Source: Pseudoduganella namucuonensis (lineage in GTDB: Bacteria > Pseudomonadota > Gammaproteobacteria > Burkholderiales > Burkholderiaceae_D). Taken from it: a stretch of 64,000 bases of DNA. Positions 36,274 to 46,114 of the stretch are shown here, piece after piece. Where the stretch lies: positions 248,001-312,000 of the forward strand of contig NZ_FPBO01000003.1 of the NCBI RefSeq assembly GCF_900116645.1, read 5' to 3'. Numbering within the stretch: the stretch's first letter is position 1; each line of letters begins with the position of its first letter. The position numbers were made by a program, and so were the translations under genes. Below the pieces are notes generated by a model. That model was not told where the DNA came from. It saw only the letters and a program-made list of their open reading frames with translations, and ran no database searches.

Positions 36274-39132
36274 CTATCGGGGAAGGATCGCGAATTGGGG
36301 CCCGGTGCTATAGTCCGGTTTGACTGATCGGTTGGCGAAAATCGTCCATGCCGCACGCGCATTTGGAATGCCGCTCGACGCGGCAACCGCGAGCGCAGGT
36401 TGCATGTTGGACGGGTAGCCAAGGTTTGACCCGGCATAGCCCAGCATCTGGCCTTTGGCCCAAGTGCGTTTGCCTGCGGCCGTGCGCCAATCAGCTTGGG
36501 CCTGACTGCCGCAGGGCTGAGTCAAGTAAGGCAGGCCCAACGGATGGGTAACAACGTTGCCATCGTCGTCCTTGATGGCGCCTTCCTTGAAGGTGGCCGC
36601 GTATGCTTCCGCGAACGTGGCGAAGATTTGTCGGCTAGTGGTGTTGCGCACATACATATAGTAAGGCGCGCCTTCTACCCAGCAATAACCAAGTGCCGTC
36701 ATCCTGCCAACGGGGAACTTGGCTTTCCAGCGCAAGATGGGCTCGGCTTTGGCGTAACCCAATTCGGCCAGATAGCCGAAGCTCCAAGTAAAGAAGTCAT
36801 CTTGCCATGGTGCGGATTGTTCTGAAGCGAATGCCCCTGGACCGGAACCATCATAGACCCCGAGCGCATTCGGATTGCCCGTTACATAGGTCGTGTGGTA
36901 GAACTCAAGATTATCGCTCAGCTGGTTGTTGAAATAGGCCTTCATATAATGCGTGTCCGGCGTGATGTAGGCCGCATGTCCCAAAGTGCGCAATGACCAG
37001 GCCTGACCGCGCAATTGTTGCCAGCGCACCAGGCCCTTGCCGGCATGTGCGCCCGGATCTGTGCCGGTTGGGTTCCAGGCCGCCCAGAATTGCAGTTCTT
37101 CTAGGTAAAAGTGGTCGCCCGTCACCAGGTAAGGCAGGAAGGCCATCGACGGCTGGTGCGCGGTGTCCGGCGTGTACGGCGTGCTGCACATCGACCAGTC
37201 GTTGTTGGCGCAGCGCGGCACCGGCAGCGGGCCGCGGTGGTTCAGGTTGCCGTGCGTGGAGATCATCTTGTTGACCGCGTTGTCCAGGCGGATCGGATGG
37301 CCGGTGGCGTCGTCGCGGTAGTGGATCGACCAGGTGCCGGAGCCGTCCGCCACTTCCATCATGGATTGCTTGGCGCGCGCGTCCATCGTCAGCAGGTACA
37401 TGACGGACCAGCTGGGCAGGGGGCCGATGTCGGGCCGGCCGCCGCTGGTGGGCATGTATTCCTTGAGCGCGCCGATCTTCATCGGGCCGATCTTGGCCGC
37501 CGTCAGCGCGGTGCTGGCCAGCGTGGTCAGCGCGGCCTCCTTGGTGACGATGCCCTGGTCGTAATTGGGCACCGCCTTGGACGCGATCAGGTAGGCGGTG
37601 TTGTGCCGCAGGTGCACGGCCGGCCCGCCGGCGGGATTCCACCACAGGTATTTGTGCCAGCGGGAATGGTGGTAATGCGTCATCCCGGTCTGGCTGTAGG
37701 CCGCGCGGCCGTCGATCTGCACGTTGACGTCGTAGCTGTAGTTCCGCGGGGCGGCGGTGAAGGTCTTGTTGTTCTCGACGATGACCTCGATGCGCGCCGT
37801 CTTGGACAGGCCGTTGTACCAGCGCACGCCGAAACGCGCGGTCAGGTGCGGGTGCACCGCGCCGGCGGCGGTTTTCAGCGGCGCGCCGGCGATCCACTCG
37901 TTGACCACGGGGCCGGACAGCCAGCGCACCGGCGACGCCGTCAGCAGCGCGTCGCGCAGGGCGGCGCTGTACTGCACGCCGTTCACCGTCAGCGCCACGC
38001 TGCCGGTCAGGCCGGCGCTCAGCAGGGCTTGCGGGGTGACGGTCGACGGGGTGGTGGCCGGGCCGGACTTGGCCAGCGTCAGCACCTGGGTCTGGCCGGC
38101 GGCCAGCTTGGGCACCACGCCGGACACGATGGCGTGGCGCACCGAGCCGTCGTCATGGGTGGCCTTGACGTCCATTTGCAGCGCGACCGCGCTGCCGTCG
38201 GCCAGCTTGCCGGCCAGGCCCTCCTTCGGCAGCAACTGGCCCTTGACGAAGATCTGGCCGAACGTCACCGGCACGCTGGTCTGGGCGGCGCCGGTGTTCT
38301 GCACCTTGATGTCGGTCAGCACCTTGCCGGTGGCGACCAGGGTCTCGTAGCCCGCCGGGGCCAGCGTGGTCACGGTGGCGGCCACCGCCGGCTGGAAATC
38401 GACCACCGTGGTGACGGCGTTGACCATGCCCAGCATGGTGCGCGCGCTGGCGTTGGCGTCGTTGCCGTTGTACGAGGCGTTGAGCCTGGCCTCGCTGATG
38501 GCGGCCGTGAAACTGTTGGCCACCTCGATCTTGTTGTTGACGACGTCGATGTCCTCCGCCTGCGCGCCGGCCATGATGGCCAGCGCCGCGAAGGTGCGTG
38601 TGATGGCGGCCGATTCAACCAGGCCGCGCCAGTAGTTTTTACCCGCCATGTCAGGCTCCTTCCCGAAAATATTACGGTAGATCGCGGTGATGAACTCGTC
38701 GTTGTCGCCGGAATACAGGTCCTTGGACTCCTGGCTGGCGCCGAAGGAGTCGACCAGGCCGCGCACCGTCGCGCTGCCGGCGTAGGCGGCGGTCAATCCG
38801 GGCAGCGTGGCCGGCACGGCGGCCCGGCGGAACTGGCCCGCCCAATAGGCGAGGCCGGCCGGATCGGCGGGCCGGCCGAAGTATGCGATGTAAATACGCT
38901 GCACGACTTCATGATAGGCCTCATCGGTGGAGGCGGCCTGCACCGTTGGCGCGACGCCGCCCTGCACCGCGCCGCCCATCAGGCGGGCGGCGGCGGGCGC
39001 CGGCGCCACGGCGGCGTCGTTGCCGCCGCCGCAGGCGGCCAGCAGGGCGCCGGCCAGCGCGGCGGCCGTCAGCCGGCCCGGCGCGCGCGCCAGGCCCAGC
39101 GTAAGGTGTTGTAAGTAAGCAAACATTTGCAT
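36274..39132 (-). CDS. DUF4214 lipoprotein with large lyase-like C-terminal region
   Basis: A 952-residue exported lipoprotein (lipobox LAAC, Cys34, or Cys32 if the second ATG is used). DUF4214 repeats lie at about 65-215 (YIAYFGRPADPAGLAYWAG; IYRNIFGKEPDMAGKNYW). A beta-barrel-like region (about 270-480, VPVTFGQIFVKGQLLP, DGSVRHAIVSGVV) and a helical toroid-like C-terminus (about 480-952) resemble, to my eye, the PcRGLX/YetA exo-rhamnogalacturonan-lyase type. If so, it would trim an acidic EPS. The coding sequence changes GC near 37.1 kb, inside the C-terminal part. The ribosome-binding site is weak. Confidence 0.68.
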   Translation of the reverse strand: MQMFAYLQHLTLGLARAPGRLTAAALAGALLAACGGGNDAAVAPAPAAARLMGGAVQGGVAPTVQAASTDEAYHEVVQRIYIAYFGRPADPAGLAYWAGQFRRAAVPATLPGLTAAYAGSATVRGLVDSFGASQESKDLYSGDNDEFITAIYRNIFGKEPDMAGKNYWRGLVESAAITRTFAALAIMAGAQAEDIDVVNNKIEVANSFTAAISEARLNASYNGNDANASARTMLGMVNAVTTVVDFQPAVAATVTTLAPAGYETLVATGKVLTDIKVQNTGAAQTSVPVTFGQIFVKGQLLPKEGLAGKLADGSAVALQMDVKATHDDGSVRHAIVSGVVPKLAAGQTQVLTLAKSGPATTPSTVTPQALLSAGLTGSVALTVNGVQYSAALRDALLTASPVRWLSGPVVNEWIAGAPLKTAAGAVHPHLTARFGVRWYNGLSKTARIEVIVENNKTFTAAPRNYSYDVNVQIDGRAAYSQTGMTHYHHSRWHKYLWWNPAGGPAVHLRHNTAYLIASKAVPNYDQGIVTKEAALTTLASTALTAAKIGPMKIGALKEYMPTSGGRPDIGPLPSWSVMYLLTMDARAKQSMMEVADGSGTWSIHYRDDATGHPIRLDNAVNKMISTHGNLNHRGPLPVPRCANNDWSMCSTPYTPDTAHQPSMAFLPYLVTGDHFYLEELQFWAAWNPTGTDPGAHAGKGLVRWQQLRGQAWSLRTLGHAAYITPDTHYMKAYFNNQLSDNLEFYHTTYVTGNPNALGVYDGSGPGAFASEQSAPWQDDFFTWSFGYLAELGYAKAEPILRWKAKFPVGRMTALGYCWVEGAPYYMYVRNTTSRQIFATFAEAYAATFKEGAIKDDDGNVVTHPLGLPYLTQPCGSQAQADWRTAAGKRTWAKGQMLGYAGSNLGYPSNMQPALAVAASSGIPNARAAWTIFANRSVKPDYSTGPQFAILPR

Positions 39133-39280
39133 GACAATATAGGGGACAATGTGGAGCGGGCCGAACCGCGCGGATCGCGCCGGCCGGTGGCGACGGGTTG
39201 TGCGAAGTTTTCTCGGGCCAATTTTACCCCGGCAAGTCTATGCCCGCAGGAATTATTGCGTTGTGGAAGGCCAAGTGCCA

Positions 39281-39310
39281 TACAGAAACAACAGTTAATT
39301 GTCATTAAAA
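39281..39310 (+). promoter_or_regulatory. recurring motif TACAGAAA..AATTGTCATTAAAA (copy 2)
   Basis: TACAGAAA at 39281-39288 and AATTGTCATTAAAA at 39297-39310, about 70 bases before the acyltransferase start. The same pair, spaced nine bases wider, occurs at 27664-27700. A second TTGTCA occurs at 39341-39346. Candidate regulatory element in the divergent spacer 39133-39380, which otherwise holds no gene. Confidence 0.3.
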
Positions 39311-39380
39311 TCCGCTAACTTGGGACGAATGCATGGCAATTTGTCAGGACAGTTGAGTTTTTGGAAAGTGGAGTGACGCA

Positions 39381-41390
39381 ATGTCAACCGAGATGAATCG
39401 CGCCGAGTTCCGTCAGGACATCAACGGCTTGCGCGCGTGGGCCGTGACGGCCGTCATGCTGTACCACTTCGGCGTGCCGGGCGCCGCCGGCGGCTTCGTC
39501 GGGGTCGACGTGTTTTTCGTCATTTCCGGCTTCCTGATGACGGGCATCGTGGTCGCCGCGCTGGAGGGCGACCGCTTTTCCGCGCCGGCCTTCTACTGGG
39601 CCAGGGCCAAGCGCATCCTGCCCGCCCTGATGGCCCTGTGCGCCACGCTGCTGTGCCTGGGATGGCTGCTGCTGTTGCCGCTCGACTACAAGACCCTGTC
39701 CGCCCACGCGCTGTACAGCCTGGCGTTCCTGTCGAACGTGGCCTACCTGCGCGAGGCCGGCTATTTCGACCTGGCCTCGCACGACAAATGGCTGCTGCAC
39801 ACCTGGTCGCTGTCGGTGGAATGGCAGTTCTACCTGGCGCTGCCGCTGCTGCTGTGGGCGGTGTGGCGGCTGCGCCCGGGCCGCGCGGCGCTGGGCCGGG
39901 TGCTGGCGCTGGCGCTGGCCGTGTCGCTGGCGGTCTCGGTGTTCGCCACGGCCGCCAACCCCTCCGCCGCGTTCTTCCTGCTGTCCACGCGCGCCTGGGA
40001 AATGCTGGCCGGCGGCCTGGTGTTCCTGTGGGGCGGACGGGTTGCCGGCCTCGGCGCCGGACGGCGGCGGGCGCTGGCCTGGACCGGCCTGGGGCTGATC
40101 GTCCTGTCGGTGTGCTGGCTGGACCACAGTGTCCCCTGGCCGGGGGCCCTGGCCCTGCTGCCGGTGGGCGCCGCGGCCATGGTGCTGCTGGCGAACAGCG
40201 ACCTGCCGGCCACCGCCCACCCGCTGGCGCAGTGGCTGGGCAGCCGCTCGTACTCGCTGTACCTGTGGCACTGGCCGGTGTACGTGGGCCTGGCCTACGG
40301 CGGGCTGGAGGACGACGGCGCCGCGCTGGCGGCGGGCCTGGCGCTGACGCTGCTGCTGGGCGACCGCTCCTACCACTGGCTGGAGAATCCGGCGCGCAAG
40401 GCGCTCGGGCGCAGCGGCGCGCCGCGGGGCGTGGCGCTGGTCGTCGCGGGCGTCGCGCTGGTCACCGTGCCGGGCGGCGCGCTGTGGCTGCTCGACGGCG
40501 TGCCCCAGCGCTTCGCCGAGCCGGTGCGCAAGGCGGCCAACGAGGCCAACAACTTCAATCCGCGCCGCAAGGAGTGCCACCAGAGCAAGGGCGCGACCTC
40601 GCCGTCCTGCGTGCACGGCGGCCCCGAGCGGCGCGTCGTGCTGCTGGGCGACAGCCACGCGGCCGCGCTGGTGTCGGGCTTGGCGGGGGCGCGGCCGGAC
40701 CCCCGCGCCGGCGTGCTGCAATGGACCTACGACGCCTGCGTCTACCTGCCGGGCATGCGCAAGCTCAACCCGCACCAGTTCAACAAGCAGGCCGATTGCG
40801 CCGGTTTCAACCAGTGGGTGACGGCGCAACTGCGCACCGTCCCGCCGCAGGTGCCGGTGGTGCTGATCGGGCGCTACGCGCGCTACGCCTTCGGCGCGCT
40901 GGAGGAGCGCCGCGCGCCGCGGCCGGAGGTGTATTTCGGAACCGGGACCGGCCCCGGTCCCGCCGCCCGCCGCGGCCAGCCGGCGGGCGCGGCCTTTCTG
41001 CGAGAGTTCGGCGCCCAGGTCACGCGCGCGGCCTGCGAACTGGCCGCCACCCGCCCCGTCTACATGGTGCGGCCGATCCCGGAAATGCCGGTCAACGTGC
41101 CGCAATACGTGTCGCGCCGCATGGCCTGGGGCCTGGCCAGCGAGCTGTCGGTGCCGATCGAGCAGTACCGCGAACGCAACGGCTGGCTGTGGGCGGCCCA
41201 GGACGCCGCGCGCGCCCAGTGCGGCGTGCGCATCCTCGATCCGCTGCCCTATCTGTGCCGCGACGGCCGCTGTTTCGCCAGCCGCGACCGGCGGCCGCTG
41301 TACTACGACCACGGCCATCTGAGCGAGTACGGCAACGCCGTGCTGCGGCCCATGTTCGCCGAGATCTACCGCCAGCGCGCGCAGCCGTAG
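39381..41390 (+). CDS. acyltransferase 3 with C-terminal SGNH domain (OafA-type)
   Basis: A 669-residue membrane O-acyltransferase. The N-terminal acyltransferase 3 domain (about 10-360, INGLRAWAVTAVMLYHFGVPG, GVDVFFVISGFLMTGI) has ten or so helices. The C-terminal periplasmic SGNH domain has block I GDSHAAAL and the catalytic Asp/His region YDHGHLSEYG near the C-terminus. Such proteins transfer acetyl from the membrane part to a glycan via the SGNH part. The target is presumably the EPS made here. The ATG at 39381 follows GTGGAGTG. Together with the two deacetylases it could set the acetylation level of the polymer. Confidence 0.92.
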   Translation: MSTEMNRAEFRQDINGLRAWAVTAVMLYHFGVPGAAGGFVGVDVFFVISGFLMTGIVVAALEGDRFSAPAFYWARAKRILPALMALCATLLCLGWLLLLPLDYKTLSAHALYSLAFLSNVAYLREAGYFDLASHDKWLLHTWSLSVEWQFYLALPLLLWAVWRLRPGRAALGRVLALALAVSLAVSVFATAANPSAAFFLLSTRAWEMLAGGLVFLWGGRVAGLGAGRRRALAWTGLGLIVLSVCWLDHSVPWPGALALLPVGAAAMVLLANSDLPATAHPLAQWLGSRSYSLYLWHWPVYVGLAYGGLEDDGAALAAGLALTLLLGDRSYHWLENPARKALGRSGAPRGVALVVAGVALVTVPGGALWLLDGVPQRFAEPVRKAANEANNFNPRRKECHQSKGATSPSCVHGGPERRVVLLGDSHAAALVSGLAGARPDPRAGVLQWTYDACVYLPGMRKLNPHQFNKQADCAGFNQWVTAQLRTVPPQVPVVLIGRYARYAFGALEERRAPRPEVYFGTGTGPGPAARRGQPAGAAFLREFGAQVTRAACELAATRPVYMVRPIPEMPVNVPQYVSRRMAWGLASELSVPIEQYRERNGWLWAAQDAARAQCGVRILDPLPYLCRDGRCFASRDRRPLYYDHGHLSEYGNAVLRPMFAEIYRQRAQP

Positions 41391-41550
41391 CGCGCTTGAC
41401 GCGGCGCATATCCAAGCGTCAATCAGTGTGATACGATCGGCAACCCCCGCGATCGCGAGGCCAACCGTTTACAGTCAGAGGCGAAGAATTGTCGGTACCC
41501 AGCGTCATTCGCAATGCAAGCCGCCGCGCCGCGTCTCCGGCGCCCGCGCC

Positions 41551-42561
41551 ATGCTAGCGCCCGGAGCCCCGCCGGCCCGCCTGCCCGCCGGCCATCCGCC
41601 GGTGCTGCTGGTGATCGTCGACACGGAGGAGGAGTTCCCCTGGGACCAGCCCTTCAACCGCGACAACATCGGCACGCGCACCGTCGCCAGCCAGCCCATG
41701 CTGCACGAGCGCGTGTTCGACCGGCTCGGCATCGTGCCGACCTATATGGTCGACTGGCCGGTGGCCACGGCGCCGGGCGCGGTGGCCACCCTGCGCGGCC
41801 TGCTGGACGCGGGGCGCTGCGAAATCGGCGCCCAGCTGCATCCCTGGGTCTCGCCGCCGTACGAGGAGGCGGTGTCCGACTTCAACTCCTTCGCCGGCAA
41901 CCTGCCGCGCCAGCTCGAATACGACAAGCTGCGCCTGCTGACCGAGGCCATCGCCGGCGCCTTCGGCCAGGCGCCGCTGGCGTTCAAGTCCGGCCGCTAC
42001 GGGCTGGGCCCGCACACCGCCGAGACCATCGCCGCGCTGGGCTACCAGATCGACACCAGCGTCGTGCCCTACACCTCCTTCGCGGCCGAGGGCGGGCCGG
42101 ACTTTTCCGCCTTCGACGAGCACCCCTACTGGTTCGACGCGGGCGGGCGCGCGCTGCTGGAACTGCCGGTGACGGCCGGCTACTGCGGCTGGCTGCGCGG
42201 GGCCGGCCCGGCCGTCTACGCGCTGGCGCAGCGTCCGCTCGCGCGGCTGGCGCGCATGGGCGGCCTGCTGGCCCGCTCGCGCAGCCTGGAGCGCATCCGG
42301 CTCACGCCCGAGGGCGCCGGCGCCAGCGACATGATGCGCCTGACGCGCCAGTTGCGGCGCTCCGGCTGCCAGGTCTATTCGCTGACCTACCACAGCCCGT
42401 CGCTGGTGCCCGGCCACACGCCCTACGTGCGCACGCCGGACGACCTGCGGCGCTTCATCGGCGACATCGACGCGTATTGCCGCTTCTTCCGCGAGGAGCT
42501 GGGCGGCGTGTTCATGAGCCTGTCGCAACTGCACGGCGCGCTGCGCGCGCAACGCGGCTGA
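41551..42561 (+). CDS. polysaccharide deacetylase-like protein, chromosomal copy
   Basis: A 336-residue high-GC paralogue of the protein at 29700, sharing long identical stretches (PPVLLVIVDTEEEF, NLPRQLEYDKLRLL, YSLTYHSPSLVPGHTPYV). The acidic motif DTEEEF is kept, but the HxH pair reads EIGAQLHPW: Gln95 replaces the first His, leaving only His97. Loss of one metal ligand may reduce or alter activity. The ATG at 41551 is chosen to match the other copy's N-terminus. It stands alone between the acyltransferase and the prsK operon on the same strand, and its GC matches the flanking EPS genes. Confidence 0.83.
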   Translation: MLAPGAPPARLPAGHPPVLLVIVDTEEEFPWDQPFNRDNIGTRTVASQPMLHERVFDRLGIVPTYMVDWPVATAPGAVATLRGLLDAGRCEIGAQLHPWVSPPYEEAVSDFNSFAGNLPRQLEYDKLRLLTEAIAGAFGQAPLAFKSGRYGLGPHTAETIAALGYQIDTSVVPYTSFAAEGGPDFSAFDEHPYWFDAGGRALLELPVTAGYCGWLRGAGPAVYALAQRPLARLARMGGLLARSRSLERIRLTPEGAGASDMMRLTRQLRRSGCQVYSLTYHSPSLVPGHTPYVRTPDDLRRFIGDIDAYCRFFREELGGVFMSLSQLHGALRAQRG

Positions 42562-42667
42562 CGCGCCGATTGCCTGGAGGCGCCGCCGCGCGGTAATATA
42601 CGATAAGCAACAATTCACCCCGGCGCGGCCCGGGGCGTTCCCCCACCACCCCCTAGGAAGGTTGACG

Positions 42668-44716
42668 TTGATCAACATCGCATTCATCAGCTATGGCGCG
42701 GCGGCCGTCGCGTTCTTCCTTCTGCTCACCGCTTTGCTCACCGTCTGGCGCGGCCGCGTGCGCGGCTCGGCCCTGACGCTGGCCTCCTTCCTCTCGTGCC
42801 TGTGGAGCGCCGCCATGATGTACCAGGGCACGCAATCCGCGCCCACCCACTTCATCGACGCGCTGGAAACGCTGCGCAACGGCGCCTGGTCGGTCTTCCT
42901 GCTGATCCTGCTGGGGCATTTCCGCGATCCGGGCAGCCGCCTGCCGATGCGCCTCAAGCCCTCGGTGCTGGCCGGGCTGGCCGTCTACGCGGTGTGGCTG
43001 GTGGCCACCCTGTTCGGCCGCTTCGAGGTCAACCTGCTGCCGTCGGCCGGGCTGCCGGTGGCGCTGGTGCACCTGTGCATGGCGCTGGTGGGCCTGCTGC
43101 TGGTCGAGCAGGTCTACCGCAACAAGCCGGTGCAGGAGCGCTGGGCCATCAAATACGTCTGCCTCGGCGTCGGCGCCATGTTCGCCTACGACTTCTACCT
43201 GTACAGCGACGCCATCCTGTTCCGCTCGGTCGACGAGCAGATCTGGGCCGCGCGCGGCGTCATCAACGGCCTGATCACGCCGCTGGTGGCGATCTCGGTG
43301 TCGCGCAGCGCCACCTGGAGCTCGTCGATCGCGGTGTCGCGCCGGGTGGTGTTCCACACCGCCGCCCTGTTCGGCACCGCCATCTACCTGTTGGCCATGG
43401 GCTCGGCCGGCTACTACCTGCGCCTGTTCGGCGGCACCTGGGGCACGCTGATGGAGGTCGCGTTCCTGTTCGCCGCCGCCATCCTGCTGGTGGGCATCCT
43501 GTTCTCCGGCACCTTCCGGGCCTGGCTCAAGGTCTTCATCAGCAAGCATTTCTACAGCTACAACTACGACTACCGCGAGGAGTGGCTGCGCTTCACGCGC
43601 ACCCTCAGCGCCCAGGGGCCGGGCTTGCCGGAGCGCACCATCCAGGCCGTCGCCGAACTGGTCGAGAGCACCGGCGGCGCGCTGTGGATCGCGCGCGAGA
43701 GCGGCCTGTGCGAACCGGTGGCCGGCTGGCACATGGCGCCGCCGACCGAGCCGGTGGCGCTGGACACCCCGTTCTGCCAATACCTGAATGGCAAGCAGTG
43801 GGTCATCGACCTGCGCGAGTACGCGGAAAACCCGGCGCTGTACGACGGCGTGGCGATCCCGGCCTGGCTGTCGCGCTACGAGCGGGGCTGGCTGGTGGTG
43901 CCGCTGATCCTGCAGGGCAAGCTGTTCGGCTTCGTGCTGCTGCAGGAGCCGCGCAGCGAGATCAAGCTGAACTGGGAGGTGATCGACCTGCTGAAGGTGG
44001 CCGGCACCCAGGCCTCCAGCTACCTGGCGCAGCAGGAGGTCGGCAACGCGCTGACGGTGGCGCGCCAGTTCGAGTCCTTCAACCGCATGTCGACCTTCAT
44101 CGTGCACGACCTGAAGAACCTGGTGTCGCAGTTGTCCTTGCTGATGACCAACGCCGAGAAGCACCGCCACAACCCGGAATTCCAGCGCGACATGATAGAG
44201 ACGGTCGAGTATTCGGTGCAGAAGATGACTTTGCTGCTGCACAAGCTCAGCCGCAGCGCCACGCCCGAACTGCCCGCGCCGCTGGCGCTGGACGCGCTGC
44301 TGGCGCAGGCGGTGGCGCTCAAGTCCGGCTTCGAGCCGCGCCCCGCGCTGAAGGTGCGCGACGCCGCCCTGCACGTGCTGGCCGACCACGAGCGGCTGGA
44401 GCGGGTGGTCGGCCACCTGATCCAGAACGCCATCGAGGCGACCGGGCGCGACGGCCAGGTCGACGTCAGCCTGCGGCGCGAAGAGCAGCGCGCGGTGATC
44501 GCGATCAGCGATAATGGCAAGGGGATGAGCGAGGACTTCATCCGCGAACGCCTGTTCAAGCCCTTCGAGTCGACCAAGTCGGCCGGCATGGGCATCGGCG
44601 TGTTCGAGAGCCGCGAGTATGTGTGCGAGCTGGGCGGGCAGCTGGAGGTGAGCAGCCAGCCCGGCCGCGGCACCACATTCACGATCATGTTGCCAATCTA
44701 CAAGCGGGCAGCGTAA
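42668..44716 (+). CDS. prsK: PEP-CTERM system sensor histidine kinase PrsK
   Basis: A 682-residue membrane histidine kinase matching TIGR02916. The N-terminal about 300 residues hold seven or eight membrane helices (INIAFISYGAAAVAFFLLLTALL). A GAF domain follows (about 310-455), then a dimerisation part with the phosphorylatable His480 (FIVHDLKNLVSQLSLLM) and an HATPase_c domain (about 575-680, DNGKGMSEDFI, GMGIGVFESREYVCELGGQL). The TTG at 42668 is preferred because AGGAAGG (42654-42660) sits seven bases ahead; the in-frame TTG at 42662 is too close. It signals to PrsR, encoded 39 bases downstream, to activate the XrtA/PEP-CTERM regulon. Confidence 0.93.
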   Translation: MINIAFISYGAAAVAFFLLLTALLTVWRGRVRGSALTLASFLSCLWSAAMMYQGTQSAPTHFIDALETLRNGAWSVFLLILLGHFRDPGSRLPMRLKPSVLAGLAVYAVWLVATLFGRFEVNLLPSAGLPVALVHLCMALVGLLLVEQVYRNKPVQERWAIKYVCLGVGAMFAYDFYLYSDAILFRSVDEQIWAARGVINGLITPLVAISVSRSATWSSSIAVSRRVVFHTAALFGTAIYLLAMGSAGYYLRLFGGTWGTLMEVAFLFAAAILLVGILFSGTFRAWLKVFISKHFYSYNYDYREEWLRFTRTLSAQGPGLPERTIQAVAELVESTGGALWIARESGLCEPVAGWHMAPPTEPVALDTPFCQYLNGKQWVIDLREYAENPALYDGVAIPAWLSRYERGWLVVPLILQGKLFGFVLLQEPRSEIKLNWEVIDLLKVAGTQASSYLAQQEVGNALTVARQFESFNRMSTFIVHDLKNLVSQLSLLMTNAEKHRHNPEFQRDMIETVEYSVQKMTLLLHKLSRSATPELPAPLALDALLAQAVALKSGFEPRPALKVRDAALHVLADHERLERVVGHLIQNAIEATGRDGQVDVSLRREEQRAVIAISDNGKGMSEDFIRERLFKPFESTKSAGMGIGVFESREYVCELGGQLEVSSQPGRGTTFTIMLPIYKRAA

Positions 44717-44755
44717 GCTGGGCGTTATTGCCGCGTCGCGGCGCGAAGGAATGTT

Positions 44756-46113
<1,358 letters not shown>

Positions 46114-46114
<1 letters not shown>

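Larger units (their letters stand above)
29650..37100. other. lower-GC minus-strand EPS cassette (probable exchanged block)
   Basis: Hand counts of single 60-base lines give 36 GC at 30061, 32 at 34441, 36 at 36301 and 33 at 36841. Flanking lines give 44 at 37201 and 44 at 42001. All five and a half genes here are on the minus strand and form a repeat-unit assembly set (deacetylase, ATP-grasp/phosphatase, GT2, flippase, sugar-transferase-like). Codons use more A and T at third positions than the neighbours. No insertion sequence or integrase is visible at either edge. The right edge falls inside the 952-residue open frame. Confidence 0.6.

Noticed and set aside
39229..39245. Sigma-54-like site on the minus strand for the 952-residue gene
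   Set aside because: Only the -12 TTGC half matches; the -24 half reads CGGGCA, with the doublets at correct spacing but no TGGCA.
42572..42589. GG-N10-GC spacing just upstream of prsK
   Set aside because: The match is all G and C (TGGAGGCGCCGCCGCG) with no T pair before the GC, so it is not a sigma-54 promoter.
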